From Novipirellula artificiosorum (GTDB taxonomy: Bacteria; Planctomycetota; Planctomycetia; Pirellulales; Pirellulaceae), in NCBI RefSeq assembly GCF_007860135.1, contig NZ_SJPV01000012.1, positions 62,001-126,000 of the forward strand: a stretch of DNA of 64,000 nt. Direction: 5' to 3'. The position numbers and the translations under genes were made by a program. Positions 1 to 9,166 of this stretch are shown piece after piece (position 1 is the stretch's first letter; each line of letters begins with the position of its first letter). The notes under the pieces are model-generated. The model ran no database searches. It was not told where the DNA came from and worked only from the letters and a program-made list of their open reading frames with translations.

Positions 1-20
1 CCCATTGCAAACACAATCGT

Positions 21-93
21 CCTGACAGCGCCACTTAGTGGTCGATTCACCGTAATTTGCCAAATTAATCACGGACTGAGCGGCAAGACGCTA
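21..93 (+). repeat. Partial copy of interspersed repeat A (one end only)
   Basis: This stretch aligns by eye with the + strand repeat at 38199-38308 and with the reverse complement of 46573-46718. Shared landmarks in order are the end motif GACAGCGCCACTT, a conserved cgat...cgtaatttgcc block and the motif CGGACTGAGCGGCAAGACGCT. Only one half of the element is present; the sequence after base 93 no longer matches. It directly precedes a broken glycosidase gene, so it may mark the rearrangement that truncated that gene. Confidence 0.6.
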
Positions 94-344
94 TGAAGAA
101 GCCCGCAAAATTGTGCTCGCACATGAGGCGAGGCACAAATCGAATGACGAACCGGCCGGGCAATGGAAATGCACTCACCGTGGTCAACAAAACGAACCGA
201 CGTTTGACGTCTGTTGGAAGCGCCAAACCGAACACGTGTTTGCCGATAAGCAACCAAACTAGATTGGCTCGACAAAATCGGGCCATTGATGACCGTCATG
301 CAATTTGCGGCATGCAACAAGTTCGAGATGCAGAAGCCGACGAC

Positions 345-1190
345 GGCGATCCCACCTATGTCACGCAATTGGATGACATGGTTCGTATGGGCCGGGAGGC
401 GGGACTGCAGACGGTCTTCAAGTTGGTCGTTTACGACCTTCGGCCCTTTGGCGACGCCCAATGGGATGCCATCTACCAAAACACCGACGGTACCCAGGAT
501 GCGTTGGTAGCGGCATGGAGCAAGCTCTGGATCCGCTACAAGGACGAGCCGTCCGTTTTCGGCTACGACCTGCTCAACGAGCCGCAACGCGGGCTTGATC
601 CCGACGAGGAACGCTGCTGTAGCGAACAACGACTCCCCACGCTGCGCCGACTGGCCGATGCGCTGCACGCCATCAGCCCCAGCCAGTGGGCGCTCTACCA
701 GCCGTTGTATAAAGTAATTGGCACGGGCGAGGGACCATTCCTGCCGATGCCAGAACCGTTCGGCCGCGAACGCGTGGTGTATGCGCCGCACCTTTACTCG
801 ATGGACCTCGCAATGATGAACAAGACGCTCGCCCGCCCGCGCCCGCTGGTAATCGCCGGTCACCTCCAGCGCTACGGCTTCGACTTCACCACACGCACTC
901 TGGAAGTGAGCCTCAGCCCTGACGCCACGCTCGGCAGCACCGAGATCTTCGTATCAGCGGATCGTTTTTATCCCGACGGCTTTCGCGTCGAAGTGGGGTC
1001 GGGGATAGGATTGTCTTGGGCCCCGGGCGACGCGCAACTGCACACGGTGAATGCCGCCGGCGGGACAGATCGCGAACAGGCCGGCATCATTCAATGGAAT
1101 GCCGATTCACTGCACCTTGTTATCAAGAAATGGATCATCTCCGCGCCCAGGCTGACAGTGAGAATCTCGCCACAGCCGAAGCGACCATGA
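345..1190 (+). pseudogene. Broken GH5 glycosidase (endoglycoceramidase-like), lacking both the N-terminus and the nucleophile region
   Basis: The frame is open from base 93, but the part before about 345 does not look like protein and I see no gene in 94-344. From 345 the product resembles the middle of a GH5 TIM barrel: YVTQLDDMV, then LLNEP at 571-585, whose Glu is the GH5 acid/base, then YAPHLYSMD near 780-808. The family then needs a further stretch of barrel with the catalytic nucleophile Glu, usually in a GEFG-like motif. Here it jumps at about 810-835 straight to RPRPLVIAGHLQRYGFDF, which resembles the C-terminal beta-sandwich of endoglycoceramidase-type GH5 proteins. The start and signal peptide, the early barrel and the nucleophile strand are therefore missing, although the frame is preserved across the deletion. 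An active enzyme is not expected. The family call is from motifs only. It ends 22 bases before the next gene. Confidence 0.6.
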
Positions 1191-1212
1191 ATCGACTCAT
1201 TCAGTATCACAA

Positions 1213-2271
1213 ATGAAACACATCCTATCCCTCGCTATCACCGCCCTGCTGTACTCACCGATGGTATCGGTGGACGCCGCCGATAGACCAGCACCGCAGC
1301 GATCTAACGCATTGGTCATGTTCTTCACCGACAACGGCAGCGGCGTCGGGCCTTTAAAGACCAAGCCGCCAGTGAAACTCATCCTCGACACCGACATGTC
1401 GGGCGACGCCGATGACGCAGGAACGCTGGCCATGCTTCATGCCATGGCAGACCGCGGTGAGTGCGAGTTGCTCGCCACCATCGTGAATCGGGCCGATCTC
1501 ACCAAGGCCTCGGCGGCGGCGGTGGATGCCATCAACACCTACTACGGACGTCCCAACCTCCCGATCGGCACCGACAAAGTCGGCCCGACCGCGCTGCAGC
1601 GAACCAGTCTCTACACGCTCGGCCTGCGTGACGGTTTCCCGAACGACATCGGGCCGGACGACCTAGCCCCCGACGCGCTCGACGTCTACCGCCGCGTGCT
1701 GGCCGCGGAGCCGGACGGCAGCGTGACGGTTTGCAGTGTGGGCGCACTCTCCAATCTGGCGGAACTTTGGCGGCGCGAGCCGCTTCTGGTTCGCGCAAAG
1801 ATCCGCCGCTTGGTAGTGATGGGCGGCCAGTTTACTGCTGCCAAGAAACCCGAGACCAACATCGCCACTCATCCGGAGGCGGCGCGTCTGGTGGCGGCGG
1901 AATGGCCCACCGAGATCGTGTGGCAGGGCTTCGAGGTGGGAAATCCCGTGATCACCGGCGAAGCGCTGAAGCGAACACCTGTTGGCAATCCCGTGCGGCG
2001 GGCCTTCGAACTGCGTCTCTTTGACAAACGTCCCTCGATTGAGGGCGGCCAACCCAGCTATGATCAGGCAGCGGCTTTCTATGCGGTGCGGGGAGTGAAT
2101 TCAGAACTCTGGAGTGAGCAACGCGGCGGCCGCGTGGTGATCGATGAACAGGGCTTTTCCAGATGGGTGGCCGATGCCGCCAGTCCACAGGTCGTGGTGA
2201 CCCGCATTTGTGTTCCCGAGCTCTTGGCGGGGAAGATCGAAGCCTTGATGATCGCCCCCCCGGCAAATTGA
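1213..2271 (+). CDS. Secreted nucleoside hydrolase-like protein (IunH/RihA fold)
   Basis: The 352-residue product starts with a signal peptide ending near VDAAD, so it is probably exported. After a short linker comes VKLILDTDMSGDADDA, a variant of the DTDxGxDDA calcium- and ribose-binding signature of inosine-uridine preferring nucleoside hydrolases. These enzymes cleave the N-glycosidic bond of ribonucleosides. The segment VTVCSVGALSNLAEL corresponds to the family's G(P/A)LTNLA region, and VVMGG follows. Length suits the family with an added leader. Exported planctomycete members of this fold may act on other ribosides or glycans, so the substrate is unknown. An odd segment, NALVMFFTDNGSGVG at about residues 35-49, looks like the sulfatase motif that carries the metal-binding Asp-Asn and is not part of this family. 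It lies downstream of the broken GH5 gene and 121 bases upstream of an oxidoreductase on the same strand. Confidence 0.75.
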   Translation: MKHILSLAITALLYSPMVSVDAADRPAPQRSNALVMFFTDNGSGVGPLKTKPPVKLILDTDMSGDADDAGTLAMLHAMADRGECELLATIVNRADLTKASAAAVDAINTYYGRPNLPIGTDKVGPTALQRTSLYTLGLRDGFPNDIGPDDLAPDALDVYRRVLAAEPDGSVTVCSVGALSNLAELWRREPLLVRAKIRRLVVMGGQFTAAKKPETNIATHPEAARLVAAEWPTEIVWQGFEVGNPVITGEALKRTPVGNPVRRAFELRLFDKRPSIEGGQPSYDQAAAFYAVRGVNSELWSEQRGGRVVIDEQGFSRWVADAASPQVVVTRICVPELLAGKIEALMIAPPAN

Positions 2272-2392
2272 TGCCCCCAGAAAGAGGGTGCCGACGAGAC
2301 GCGAGCCGGCGATCACGCAAACCTAAAGACCGCCCGGATTCCCTTTTTTAGGCCATCGAGCCGCGTCCCAGCCTTCCCACGGAGAAAAACTT

Positions 2393-3574
2393 ATGGACCG
2401 CCGTGCTTTCCTCACTGCCACTTCGACCACGCTCGCTCTGTCCTCGGTCGCTGCGGCCGCCACCTCCCGTAAAGCACGCGTTGGTGTCATCGGTCATACG
2501 GGACGCGGCAATTATGGGCACGGGCTTGATACGGTTTGGCTGCACGTTCCCGAAGCGACGGTCATCGGCGTTGCAGACCCGGATGAAAGCGGGCTCGCGC
2601 AAGCAATGAAACGGCTCGGCACGGAGGACGGCTTCGCCGACTATCGGGCGATGTTGGAGGCGGTCAAACCAGAGGTCGTCGCCATCTGCCCGCGACATCC
2701 CGACCAGCGACGCGACATGATCATCGCGTCGATCGAGGCGGGAGCGAAAGGCGTCTACGTCGAGAAACCGTTCTGCCGGACTCCCGCGGAAGCAGACGAT
2801 GTCATCGCCGTTGCCGAAGAGCACCGGGCAAAAATCGCTATCGCCCACCGCAACCGCTACCACCCGACACTGCGAGTGATCGACAAGTTGATGGCCGACG
2901 GCGAGCTCGGCAAGGTGCTCGAAATCCGCGGCCGCGGCAAAGGAGATCAACGGGGTGGCGGCGAGGACTTGTGGGTGCTCGGTTCGCACACGCTGAATTT
3001 GATCAACTACTTCGGCGGCAAACCGCTGACCTGTTCGGCGGTGATGAAGCAGGACGGGCGTCGTGTCACCGGGGCTGATGTGAAGCAGGGCAACGAAGCC
3101 TTGGGGCCGTTGGCCGGCAACGAAGTCCATGCGAGGTATGAGATGGAACGTGGCATGATTGCGTACTTTGATTCGATCGCCAACGACGAGACTCGCAATC
3201 AGGGATTTGGCCTGCAGATCATCGGCAGCAAAGGCATCGTGGCGATGAGGTGCGATCTTCACCCGTTAGCTCACTTCGTGCCCGGCAACCCATTTGAACC
3301 GACCGACAAACCGCGTCCATGGATTCCGATCTCATCGGCCGGGGTCGGGCAACCGGAACCATGCACTGACCTGGAGGAGATGATCTCGCATCATGGCAGC
3401 CCGGCACGCGACCTTCTTACTTCGATGGGAACGGAGCGGCAGCCGCTTTGCAACGCTTACGAAGGCCGGACGATCGTCGAGATGATCTGTGGTGTGTTCG
3501 TGTCGCACCGGCAGGAAGGAGCCGCGGTCGAGTTTCCGCTGAAGGAGCGAGGCAATGCGCTCGCCACACGATGA
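2393..3574 (+). CDS. Gfo/Idh/MocA family oxidoreductase with a Tat-type leader
   Basis: The 393-residue product begins MDRRAFLTATSTT, a twin-arginine leader as in many exported planctomycete Gfo/Idh/MocA proteins. It is followed by a Rossmann NAD(P)-binding start (RVGVIGHTGRGNYG) and a conserved ADPDESG turn. The family signature EKPF occurs as YVEKPFCRTP near residue 122, and the C-terminal alpha/beta domain carries GSHTLNLINYFGG. The family oxidises or reduces sugar and sugar-acid hydroxyls with a nucleotide cofactor, and some members are NAD-dependent glycosidases. The substrate cannot be read from sequence. It follows the nucleoside hydrolase on the same strand and converges on the sulfatase at 3659, leaving about 84 bases between the two stops. 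Confidence 0.88.
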   Translation: MDRRAFLTATSTTLALSSVAAAATSRKARVGVIGHTGRGNYGHGLDTVWLHVPEATVIGVADPDESGLAQAMKRLGTEDGFADYRAMLEAVKPEVVAICPRHPDQRRDMIIASIEAGAKGVYVEKPFCRTPAEADDVIAVAEEHRAKIAIAHRNRYHPTLRVIDKLMADGELGKVLEIRGRGKGDQRGGGEDLWVLGSHTLNLINYFGGKPLTCSAVMKQDGRRVTGADVKQGNEALGPLAGNEVHARYEMERGMIAYFDSIANDETRNQGFGLQIIGSKGIVAMRCDLHPLAHFVPGNPFEPTDKPRPWIPISSAGVGQPEPCTDLEEMISHHGSPARDLLTSMGTERQPLCNAYEGRTIVEMICGVFVSHRQEGAAVEFPLKERGNALATR

Positions 3575-3658
3575 GCGTCGCTGCGGAACGCCGAGCGTAC
3601 AGCGATCTGCCGCTCGGAAAAACCAAGCGAACGCAAAAGGTTGATGACCGTCCTGCCC

Positions 3659-5794
3659 TTAGGGTGCCGAACCCGCGGTAAGCGCCGCCGGCTCAGAAGA
3701 CTGCAATAGCACTTCCGCATCGAACTGAAAATTGTCGACGGTGATGTGGCCCCAACCGCTTGTCGATTCATCGACGACTTTGAGAAACAACTTGGTGCCG
3801 GCATAGGGCGTCAGATCCCAATCAACCGTTTGCATCATCTGGTTGTTGATTCCGTGTGCCTTTTTCAGTTCGGCGCCCTCGGCGGTGCACAAGGCGACAT
3901 AAGTGCCTTTCCCACTCCCCCCGCCGACGCGGAAAGTCATTGGGCCACCTTTGGGAATAAACGGCGGCGAGACGATCACTCCGGTTTGTGAGTCCGATCC
4001 TTTGGCTGCATCGGCACTGCCTTCAAGCGTGGTCAGGTAGTACTTACCCTGCTTGTTGTATTCTCCCTTATCACCGAAGAAGAAATCGCGACTGCCGATT
4101 GGATGTCCGAAGTTCCCTTTTGTCACGATCCATGGTTTCAGCTTGCCCGACTCGAAGTCGAACGACGCGGCTCGGATACTTGGCATTGCCGCCGTCTTCT
4201 TTGCAGGGTTGCCCGGCACAGCTGCATTAGATTTCGCATTCCGCGGACGAGGCCTCGGCGGTGCGTAGGTTGCAAGGAGCGTGCTCATTTCCTTTACCCT
4301 CTCAGGATAGTCGCTATACAGATTTCGCGTCTGGTTCAGATCCGCATCCAGATCGTAGAGCTGAGCGGGTGGCGCATCGGGCTGGATCCGGCCGTCCTCG
4401 ATATCGCTGTTCACGCTTCCGACAAAGGATGCACACACCGGTCCGCCAGCAGCATGATCACCAGGCCCGCCCTTAAAGCCTCCAGCACCCTGAGCGCCGA
4501 TGTAGACCCACTTTCCCTTGCGAATGGCAAGATGAGTGGGCTTGTTGGGACAAAGGACAAGCGTGTCTCGCAAAGGAAACTCTGGATCACCCATCAGTGC
4601 AGTCAGAACGTTGACACTGTCTGCACGCTGCTCTTTGCTCAAGCTCTGCTGCGTGAGTGCGGCAAAGGTGGCCAACATATCCACACCACTAATCAGCTGT
4701 GTGGAGGTGGTCCCCGGTTCGATCCGGCCGGGCCATCGGGCGATGAACGGTACGCGATGCCCGCCTTCCCAGACACCAAACTTAAACCCCAGCAGTTCAC
4801 CGTTCACTCGGTGCCCCATCTCGAAGGCTTTCTGGCCACCGTGATTGAACATACCGCCGTTGTCACTGGTTAAGATCACGAGCGTATTCTCCGCGACGCC
4901 CTTCTCTTCAAGCGCCGTCATGACCTTGCCAACGATCCAGTCCAGCTCGTGGATGAAGTCTCCATACAGACCACATTGACTGGTTCCCTGAAAATGGGGA
5001 GCCGGCGTAAACGGATGATGGATGTTGGTAGTGGAGAGGTAGAGAAAAAACGGCTTATCCGACTGTTCACCGATCCAATGGGTCGCCCGCTCGGCCAGCG
5101 TCGTCCCCAATGTGAAGTCGTTATAGAGTTTGTGAGCTGCTTCTGCGCCGCCAAAAAAGTTGGGGACGCGATTGCCGTGCTGTTCGGTCAGTGGAGTGAT
5201 GGGGCTGGCCTTGTCACCCGGTTTACGCCCCAAGTAGACAAGCGGATCCTCTACAACACGACCGTAGACCTGGTCATTCTCCACAAAGACGTACGGCGGA
5301 GCACTGTTCACAAGAGGGACGCCAAAAAAGTAGTCGAAACCAAGATCCAGTGGCCCTGGCCGCAACGGTTGCTTCCAGCCGTTCGTTCCCTTACCAAATC
5401 CTAGATGCCATTTTCCCACAGCAGCTGTGTTGTAACCACTCTGTTTGAATACATCGGCAATGGTGAGCTTTTCGGTGTCAACAAGAAGCGGCGAGGTGAT
5501 CGGCGCGGGCCCCCATATGTTCTTTCGCGCGGGATACTCTCCCGTCAGCAAACCATAGCGAGAAGGAGTGCAAACGGCCGATGCTGAATGAGCATCCGTG
5601 AAACGACGTCCTTCGGCAGCAAGCTGATCGATGTTGGGCGTCTGCACCTTCGTTGCGCCATAGCAACCGAGGTCGCCGTAGCCAAGATCATCGGCGAAAA
5701 TCAGAACGACGTTGGGCGGTTGCTCCGCTGCGAGGGACGTACAAGTCGTCAGCAGAAGGGTGCTCAGAACTTGAGCGAGTGAAATCAATCTCAT
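3659..5794 (-). CDS. Secreted S1-family sulfatase with a C-terminal beta-sandwich domain
   Basis: The 711-residue product has a signal peptide ending near SLAAE. PNVVLIFADDLGYGD carries the metal-binding Asp pair (35-36), and CTPSR at residue 75 is the site where Cys is converted to formylglycine. GKWHLGFGKG, TSDNGG and WEGGHRVPFIARWPG complete the S1 alkaline-phosphatase fold. The family hydrolyses sulfate esters with calcium. Residues beyond about 540 form a separate glycine-rich domain (FDFESGKLKPW to the end) that looks like a jelly roll and may bind glycan; this makes the protein longer than a typical S1 sulfatase. The DUF1080 gene ends only 4 bases upstream, so the two are probably co-transcribed. 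The sulfated substrate is unknown; a marine polysaccharide is inferred from the neighbours. Confidence 0.92.
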   Translation of the reverse strand: MRLISLAQVLSTLLLTTCTSLAAEQPPNVVLIFADDLGYGDLGCYGATKVQTPNIDQLAAEGRRFTDAHSASAVCTPSRYGLLTGEYPARKNIWGPAPITSPLLVDTEKLTIADVFKQSGYNTAAVGKWHLGFGKGTNGWKQPLRPGPLDLGFDYFFGVPLVNSAPPYVFVENDQVYGRVVEDPLVYLGRKPGDKASPITPLTEQHGNRVPNFFGGAEAAHKLYNDFTLGTTLAERATHWIGEQSDKPFFLYLSTTNIHHPFTPAPHFQGTSQCGLYGDFIHELDWIVGKVMTALEEKGVAENTLVILTSDNGGMFNHGGQKAFEMGHRVNGELLGFKFGVWEGGHRVPFIARWPGRIEPGTTSTQLISGVDMLATFAALTQQSLSKEQRADSVNVLTALMGDPEFPLRDTLVLCPNKPTHLAIRKGKWVYIGAQGAGGFKGGPGDHAAGGPVCASFVGSVNSDIEDGRIQPDAPPAQLYDLDADLNQTRNLYSDYPERVKEMSTLLATYAPPRPRPRNAKSNAAVPGNPAKKTAAMPSIRAASFDFESGKLKPWIVTKGNFGHPIGSRDFFFGDKGEYNKQGKYYLTTLEGSADAAKGSDSQTGVIVSPPFIPKGGPMTFRVGGGSGKGTYVALCTAEGAELKKAHGINNQMMQTVDWDLTPYAGTKLFLKVVDESTSGWGHITVDNFQFDAEVLLQSSEPAALTAGSAP

Positions 5795-5798
5795 GAGT

Positions 5799-6656
5799 CT
5801 ATTTCAAAAGAGGTTCTTCGGATGTCGACAGAGTCGACATGTTCGGCGCTGCTTCTTTGCTCGGCGATTGGTTGACGATCCAGATATTCCTGAACTTCAC
5901 AGGGGAGCCGTGCTCCTGCAACACGATCGGCGAAAGCGGTTCCTCTGGGAAAGCGGCGTACTTGTTCCGCCGCAGCGCCAGTTTGAAGTCGTCGTGGATC
6001 AACGTGCCGTTTAGCCGCACCGTTACACGGGCCGCGCCCTTTTCAGTCATGAATCCATTTGCGCCAATCTGCGCCGCTTGGTATTCCAAATCGATGGTTT
6101 GCCACTCACCCCGTGGGAGCGCTGCGTTCACGTCAGGGATACGGATTTGATAGATCGCACCGCAGTCACCCAAGCCAGGGCTTTCCTTTTCTAGACGGTT
6201 CAGCAGCTGCAGTTCATACAACGGTCCGAAGAATACTCCGCTGTTGCCGTCGCCTTCTTTGGGTAACTGAAACTCCAGATGCAGGCGGTAGTCGCCGAAT
6301 TTCTCTTTCGTACAGAGAAACTGTTTCCGACGTTTGCCTTCGACTTCAAAGGCGATCTGCATTGCCTCGCCATCGACAAGCTTCCACTGAATCTCTTTTT
6401 GATCGTCGTTCGGATTGATCCACTGAAACGAGAACGGCTTCCAAGCATCAAAGTTCGACCCATCGAAAAGCACCGTCGCCCCTGGGGGTGGAGCAAGTCC
6501 GAGCGTCGGAGGAACGGAGCCAGACGCGTCCTTTGCCGTAGCCAAGGTTGGATGGACAAAGCACAATGCGCTCGCTAGACAGCCAGAAGTGAAAAGGGAA
6601 GAAGTGAAGAAAGAGAATGGGTTCAAAGTTGAGTACTCCAAATTAAAAGGACGCAT
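5799..6656 (-). CDS. DUF1080 protein (3-keto-disaccharide hydrolase / LamG-like fold)
   Basis: The 285-residue product has a hydrophobic leader and then the DUF1080 start GATVLFDGSNFDAWKPF, followed by the family landmarks YRLHLEFQLPKEGDGNSGVFF, YELQLLN, GAIYQ, GEWQTIDLEYQA and VRLNGTLIHDDFKL, and it ends with the family-like PIVLQEHGSPVKFRNIWI block. This domain has a concanavalin-like beta sandwich; characterised members hydrolyse 3-keto-glycosides, while many planctomycete copies remain untested. It lies between a GH29 fucosidase gene (upstream) and a sulfatase (4 bases downstream), in an arrangement that suggests one transcript. A role in glycan binding or in cleaving an oxidised disaccharide is inferred. 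The start could be a later Met, since the first 15 residues precede the hydrophobic core. Confidence 0.88.
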   Translation of the reverse strand: MRPFNLEYSTLNPFSFFTSSLFTSGCLASALCFVHPTLATAKDASGSVPPTLGLAPPPGATVLFDGSNFDAWKPFSFQWINPNDDQKEIQWKLVDGEAMQIAFEVEGKRRKQFLCTKEKFGDYRLHLEFQLPKEGDGNSGVFFGPLYELQLLNRLEKESPGLGDCGAIYQIRIPDVNAALPRGEWQTIDLEYQAAQIGANGFMTEKGAARVTVRLNGTLIHDDFKLALRRNKYAAFPEEPLSPIVLQEHGSPVKFRNIWIVNQSPSKEAAPNMSTLSTSEEPLLK

Positions 6657-6748
6657 TTTTCAGTTCGAACGGCTGGAAACTAAACAACGCAACGACGCAT
6701 TGGGTTGGCGCGTATTCAGGGGAAGCGTTAAGGGGTTTTCTCGCCTAT

Positions 6749-8893
6749 TCACGATTCGACCACTTCAACGGTAATTTCTTGGAAGGCTGTATTCTCACCA
6801 CCGCCAGTTGAGGTGACGGGTGAAACGGCCCACACAATCCAACGGAAATTGCCAAGAGATTCATTTGGCGCGGCGCGCAACGAAGCCGCTGTGTAGTTGG
6901 CCGTCGACTTGCCGGTATCAATCGTGCCAAGCGCAGTGTAGGCACTCAGGTCCCAGCCGGGATCGGTCGCTGCATCGCTGCCGTACAAGACTAGCTTTTG
7001 AGCACCGCGAAAACCCTTATAGTTATTGGACCAACTGGTGATGGCGGTGACCGATTTCGTTGTGCCCAGGTCCATCTTGTAAGATCCATTTCGAACACCG
7101 TTGCCGAATACCGGTCCGATACTTGGGGCAAGCTCTCCATCGCAAAGGGCCTGGAGCGGCTCATTCCTGGTTGTTGGATTTGCCGTAACCGTCCAGGTGG
7201 AAGCTACAGCCAGCGGAAGCTTCGTAAAGCCTGCGGCGCTGATAGCGGTTTCGATGACCCGCTCTGCTCCTGGCATGACAAAAGGTGTCACAGTCGGATG
7301 CCTGCGTCCCATCGCGTCATCACGCCCTTCCAAATCAACCTCCTTCGTTCCCGTCAACACATTATCTGCATCGTGAACGATCACGTTCGGGTGGTGCTGG
7401 TCCTCGTCGGTCACGATCTCGAAAGTCCAAGCATGATCACTCTGCCCCAGATCGGCCGGGGGCGTGATTTCTAAACCTTGCTGCGTCATTTGTGAACTCA
7501 CGTTTGCATCGGATCCAAGCAGGCGAACGGACTCAATCTTATCCGCGTCCCACCCGGCCGTCCCCGTGATGACAAATGACGCATCGGGCTTTTTGAGTTT
7601 GATCGCGAATAGCTTTTTCCCGTTGGTTGTGAAAGCCAGATGCTCGTTTTGCTGCTCGCTCTCTTTCCAATAACGCGAACCATAAATGGCTTCACCATTG
7701 ACCTTCAGCCAACGCTTCATCGCTATCAGACGTTCCATTTGAGGCTCAGGAATACTGCCATCTGCCCTCGGGCCAATGTTCACGAGAAAGTTTCCGTTGC
7801 GACTGATCACCTCGACCATCTCGTGAATCACGCTTTCAATGCTCTTGTATTTGTCGCCTTCCAGATATCCATACGACGTTCCAAAGGTCGTGCAGCTTTC
7901 CCATTTCGGTCCGATCACTTTGAGTTTCAGGTTGTCTTTCTCCAAACATCCGACCCCGGCGGGCCAATTGCGATTGCCCCCTTTATTGTTGACGTAAACC
8001 TCTGCCCCGCGCGCTGCCCCCTCGTTCATGAAATCCGTGATCATCAGCCGACACTGATCGTAGAAATATTGGACTTCCGGTTTCGCTTGGCCAGAGAGCA
8101 CCTGGTTTCCGTCACGCGTCCAAATCGGGATATCATCTAACCACAAGAAATCAGGCTCATACTTCGTCTGAATCTCTTTCCAACGCGCCACATAATCGTC
8201 GACAAACGCTTTGGTTAATCCGAACGGCCCATACAAAGAGGCCGCCTTGGGAACACGTCGGATTTCTTCGGCAATATCATCCTGCGGCTCCGCATTGACG
8301 ACGTACAGTTTCTTTGCAAAAAAGGTTTGGTGGCGTTCACGATGATAGGACGGTGCAAATTTCAGTCCCTGCTTCTTCAATGCTTTTCCCAGATCGCCGA
8401 CCAAGTCCCGTTTCGGACCCATGTCCATCGCGTTCCATGGAGTGAGGTCCGAGTCCCAGTTTGCCCAGCCGTCGTGATGTTCGGCCGTCATCACGCAATA
8501 CTTGAAACCGACGTCCGCAAATAGCTTTGCCCACGCATCGGGGTCCCAGTGTTCGGCTTTGAATTCGGGAATGATATCCTTGTAGCCGAACTCTGGTGGT
8601 GTCGCTCCCCAGCGCTTTTGCATGTAGGGGTAGTAGTGATCTTGCCCTGAATAGAGTTGCTTGGGGACGTGCTCGGCATAGCCGCGTCCTCCCTGGCGGT
8701 AGCCAATGACACTGTAAGGCCCCCAATGAATGAAGATGCCGATCTTTCCGTCATCAAACCAAGCCGGCACTGGCATTTTCTGCAACGACTCCCAACTGCC
8801 GTCGTAGCGCGGCTCTGCAGCAATCGCGACTTGTGTCTGGATAAAAACAATTGCCAGAAAGACGAAAGGTGTCGTTCTTCTTGTTTGACTCAT
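6749..8893 (-). CDS. GH29 alpha-L-fucosidase with a C-terminal discoidin-like module
   Basis: The 714-residue product has a signal peptide ending near AIAAE. GH29 landmarks follow in order: WFDDGKIGIFIHWGPYS near residue 45, TAEHHDGW at 137-143 (substrate-binding His pair), WDSDLTPWNA and KRDLVGDL, then EPDFLWLDD, in which Asp253 sits where GH29 enzymes have the catalytic nucleophile. GNFLVNIGPRADG closes the barrel region. After a beta-sandwich, the last 180 residues (SDGELAPSIGPVFGNGVRNGSYKMDLG and onward) resemble an F5/8 type C or similar carbohydrate-binding module. GH29 enzymes release alpha-linked L-fucose with retention. It is followed by DUF1080 and a sulfatase on the same strand, which fits attack on a sulfated fucan. 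The exact linkage specificity cannot be inferred. Confidence 0.92.
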   Translation of the reverse strand: MSQTRRTTPFVFLAIVFIQTQVAIAAEPRYDGSWESLQKMPVPAWFDDGKIGIFIHWGPYSVIGYRQGGRGYAEHVPKQLYSGQDHYYPYMQKRWGATPPEFGYKDIIPEFKAEHWDPDAWAKLFADVGFKYCVMTAEHHDGWANWDSDLTPWNAMDMGPKRDLVGDLGKALKKQGLKFAPSYHRERHQTFFAKKLYVVNAEPQDDIAEEIRRVPKAASLYGPFGLTKAFVDDYVARWKEIQTKYEPDFLWLDDIPIWTRDGNQVLSGQAKPEVQYFYDQCRLMITDFMNEGAARGAEVYVNNKGGNRNWPAGVGCLEKDNLKLKVIGPKWESCTTFGTSYGYLEGDKYKSIESVIHEMVEVISRNGNFLVNIGPRADGSIPEPQMERLIAMKRWLKVNGEAIYGSRYWKESEQQNEHLAFTTNGKKLFAIKLKKPDASFVITGTAGWDADKIESVRLLGSDANVSSQMTQQGLEITPPADLGQSDHAWTFEIVTDEDQHHPNVIVHDADNVLTGTKEVDLEGRDDAMGRRHPTVTPFVMPGAERVIETAISAAGFTKLPLAVASTWTVTANPTTRNEPLQALCDGELAPSIGPVFGNGVRNGSYKMDLGTTKSVTAITSWSNNYKGFRGAQKLVLYGSDAATDPGWDLSAYTALGTIDTGKSTANYTAASLRAAPNESLGNFRWIVWAVSPVTSTGGGENTAFQEITVEVVES

Positions 8894-9166
8894 GGCTGTA
8901 ACTCACTTGGTGGATGGCATCGACATTGGTTTCGATGATCGGTTTGATTGGCTCGCGGTCGAATCGGCTAGTGAATTTTCTTGATGATGTGGGAGCTGAT
9001 CGGAGAAGGGGGGCAGGTACGAAACGTCAAATGGCCCGAAGGGTGCTTCACGCTCTTGGTACTTAAACGCTTTTCGTTATGCGTGAGAACCAAGGGCATA
9101 CTCAGAAATGCTCTAGGCACCGTTGGATGCCGTTGTTCGGAATGGTTGGATGTGTCTGGCGGCCCG

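Noticed and set aside
69..863. 264-codon open frame on the - strand across the GH5 remnant
   Set aside because: The + strand carries GH5 motifs (LLNEP, YAPHLY); the - strand product has no recognisable pattern.
4103..4873. 256-codon open frame on the + strand
   Set aside because: It is antisense to the sulfatase at 3659, with no motif of its own.
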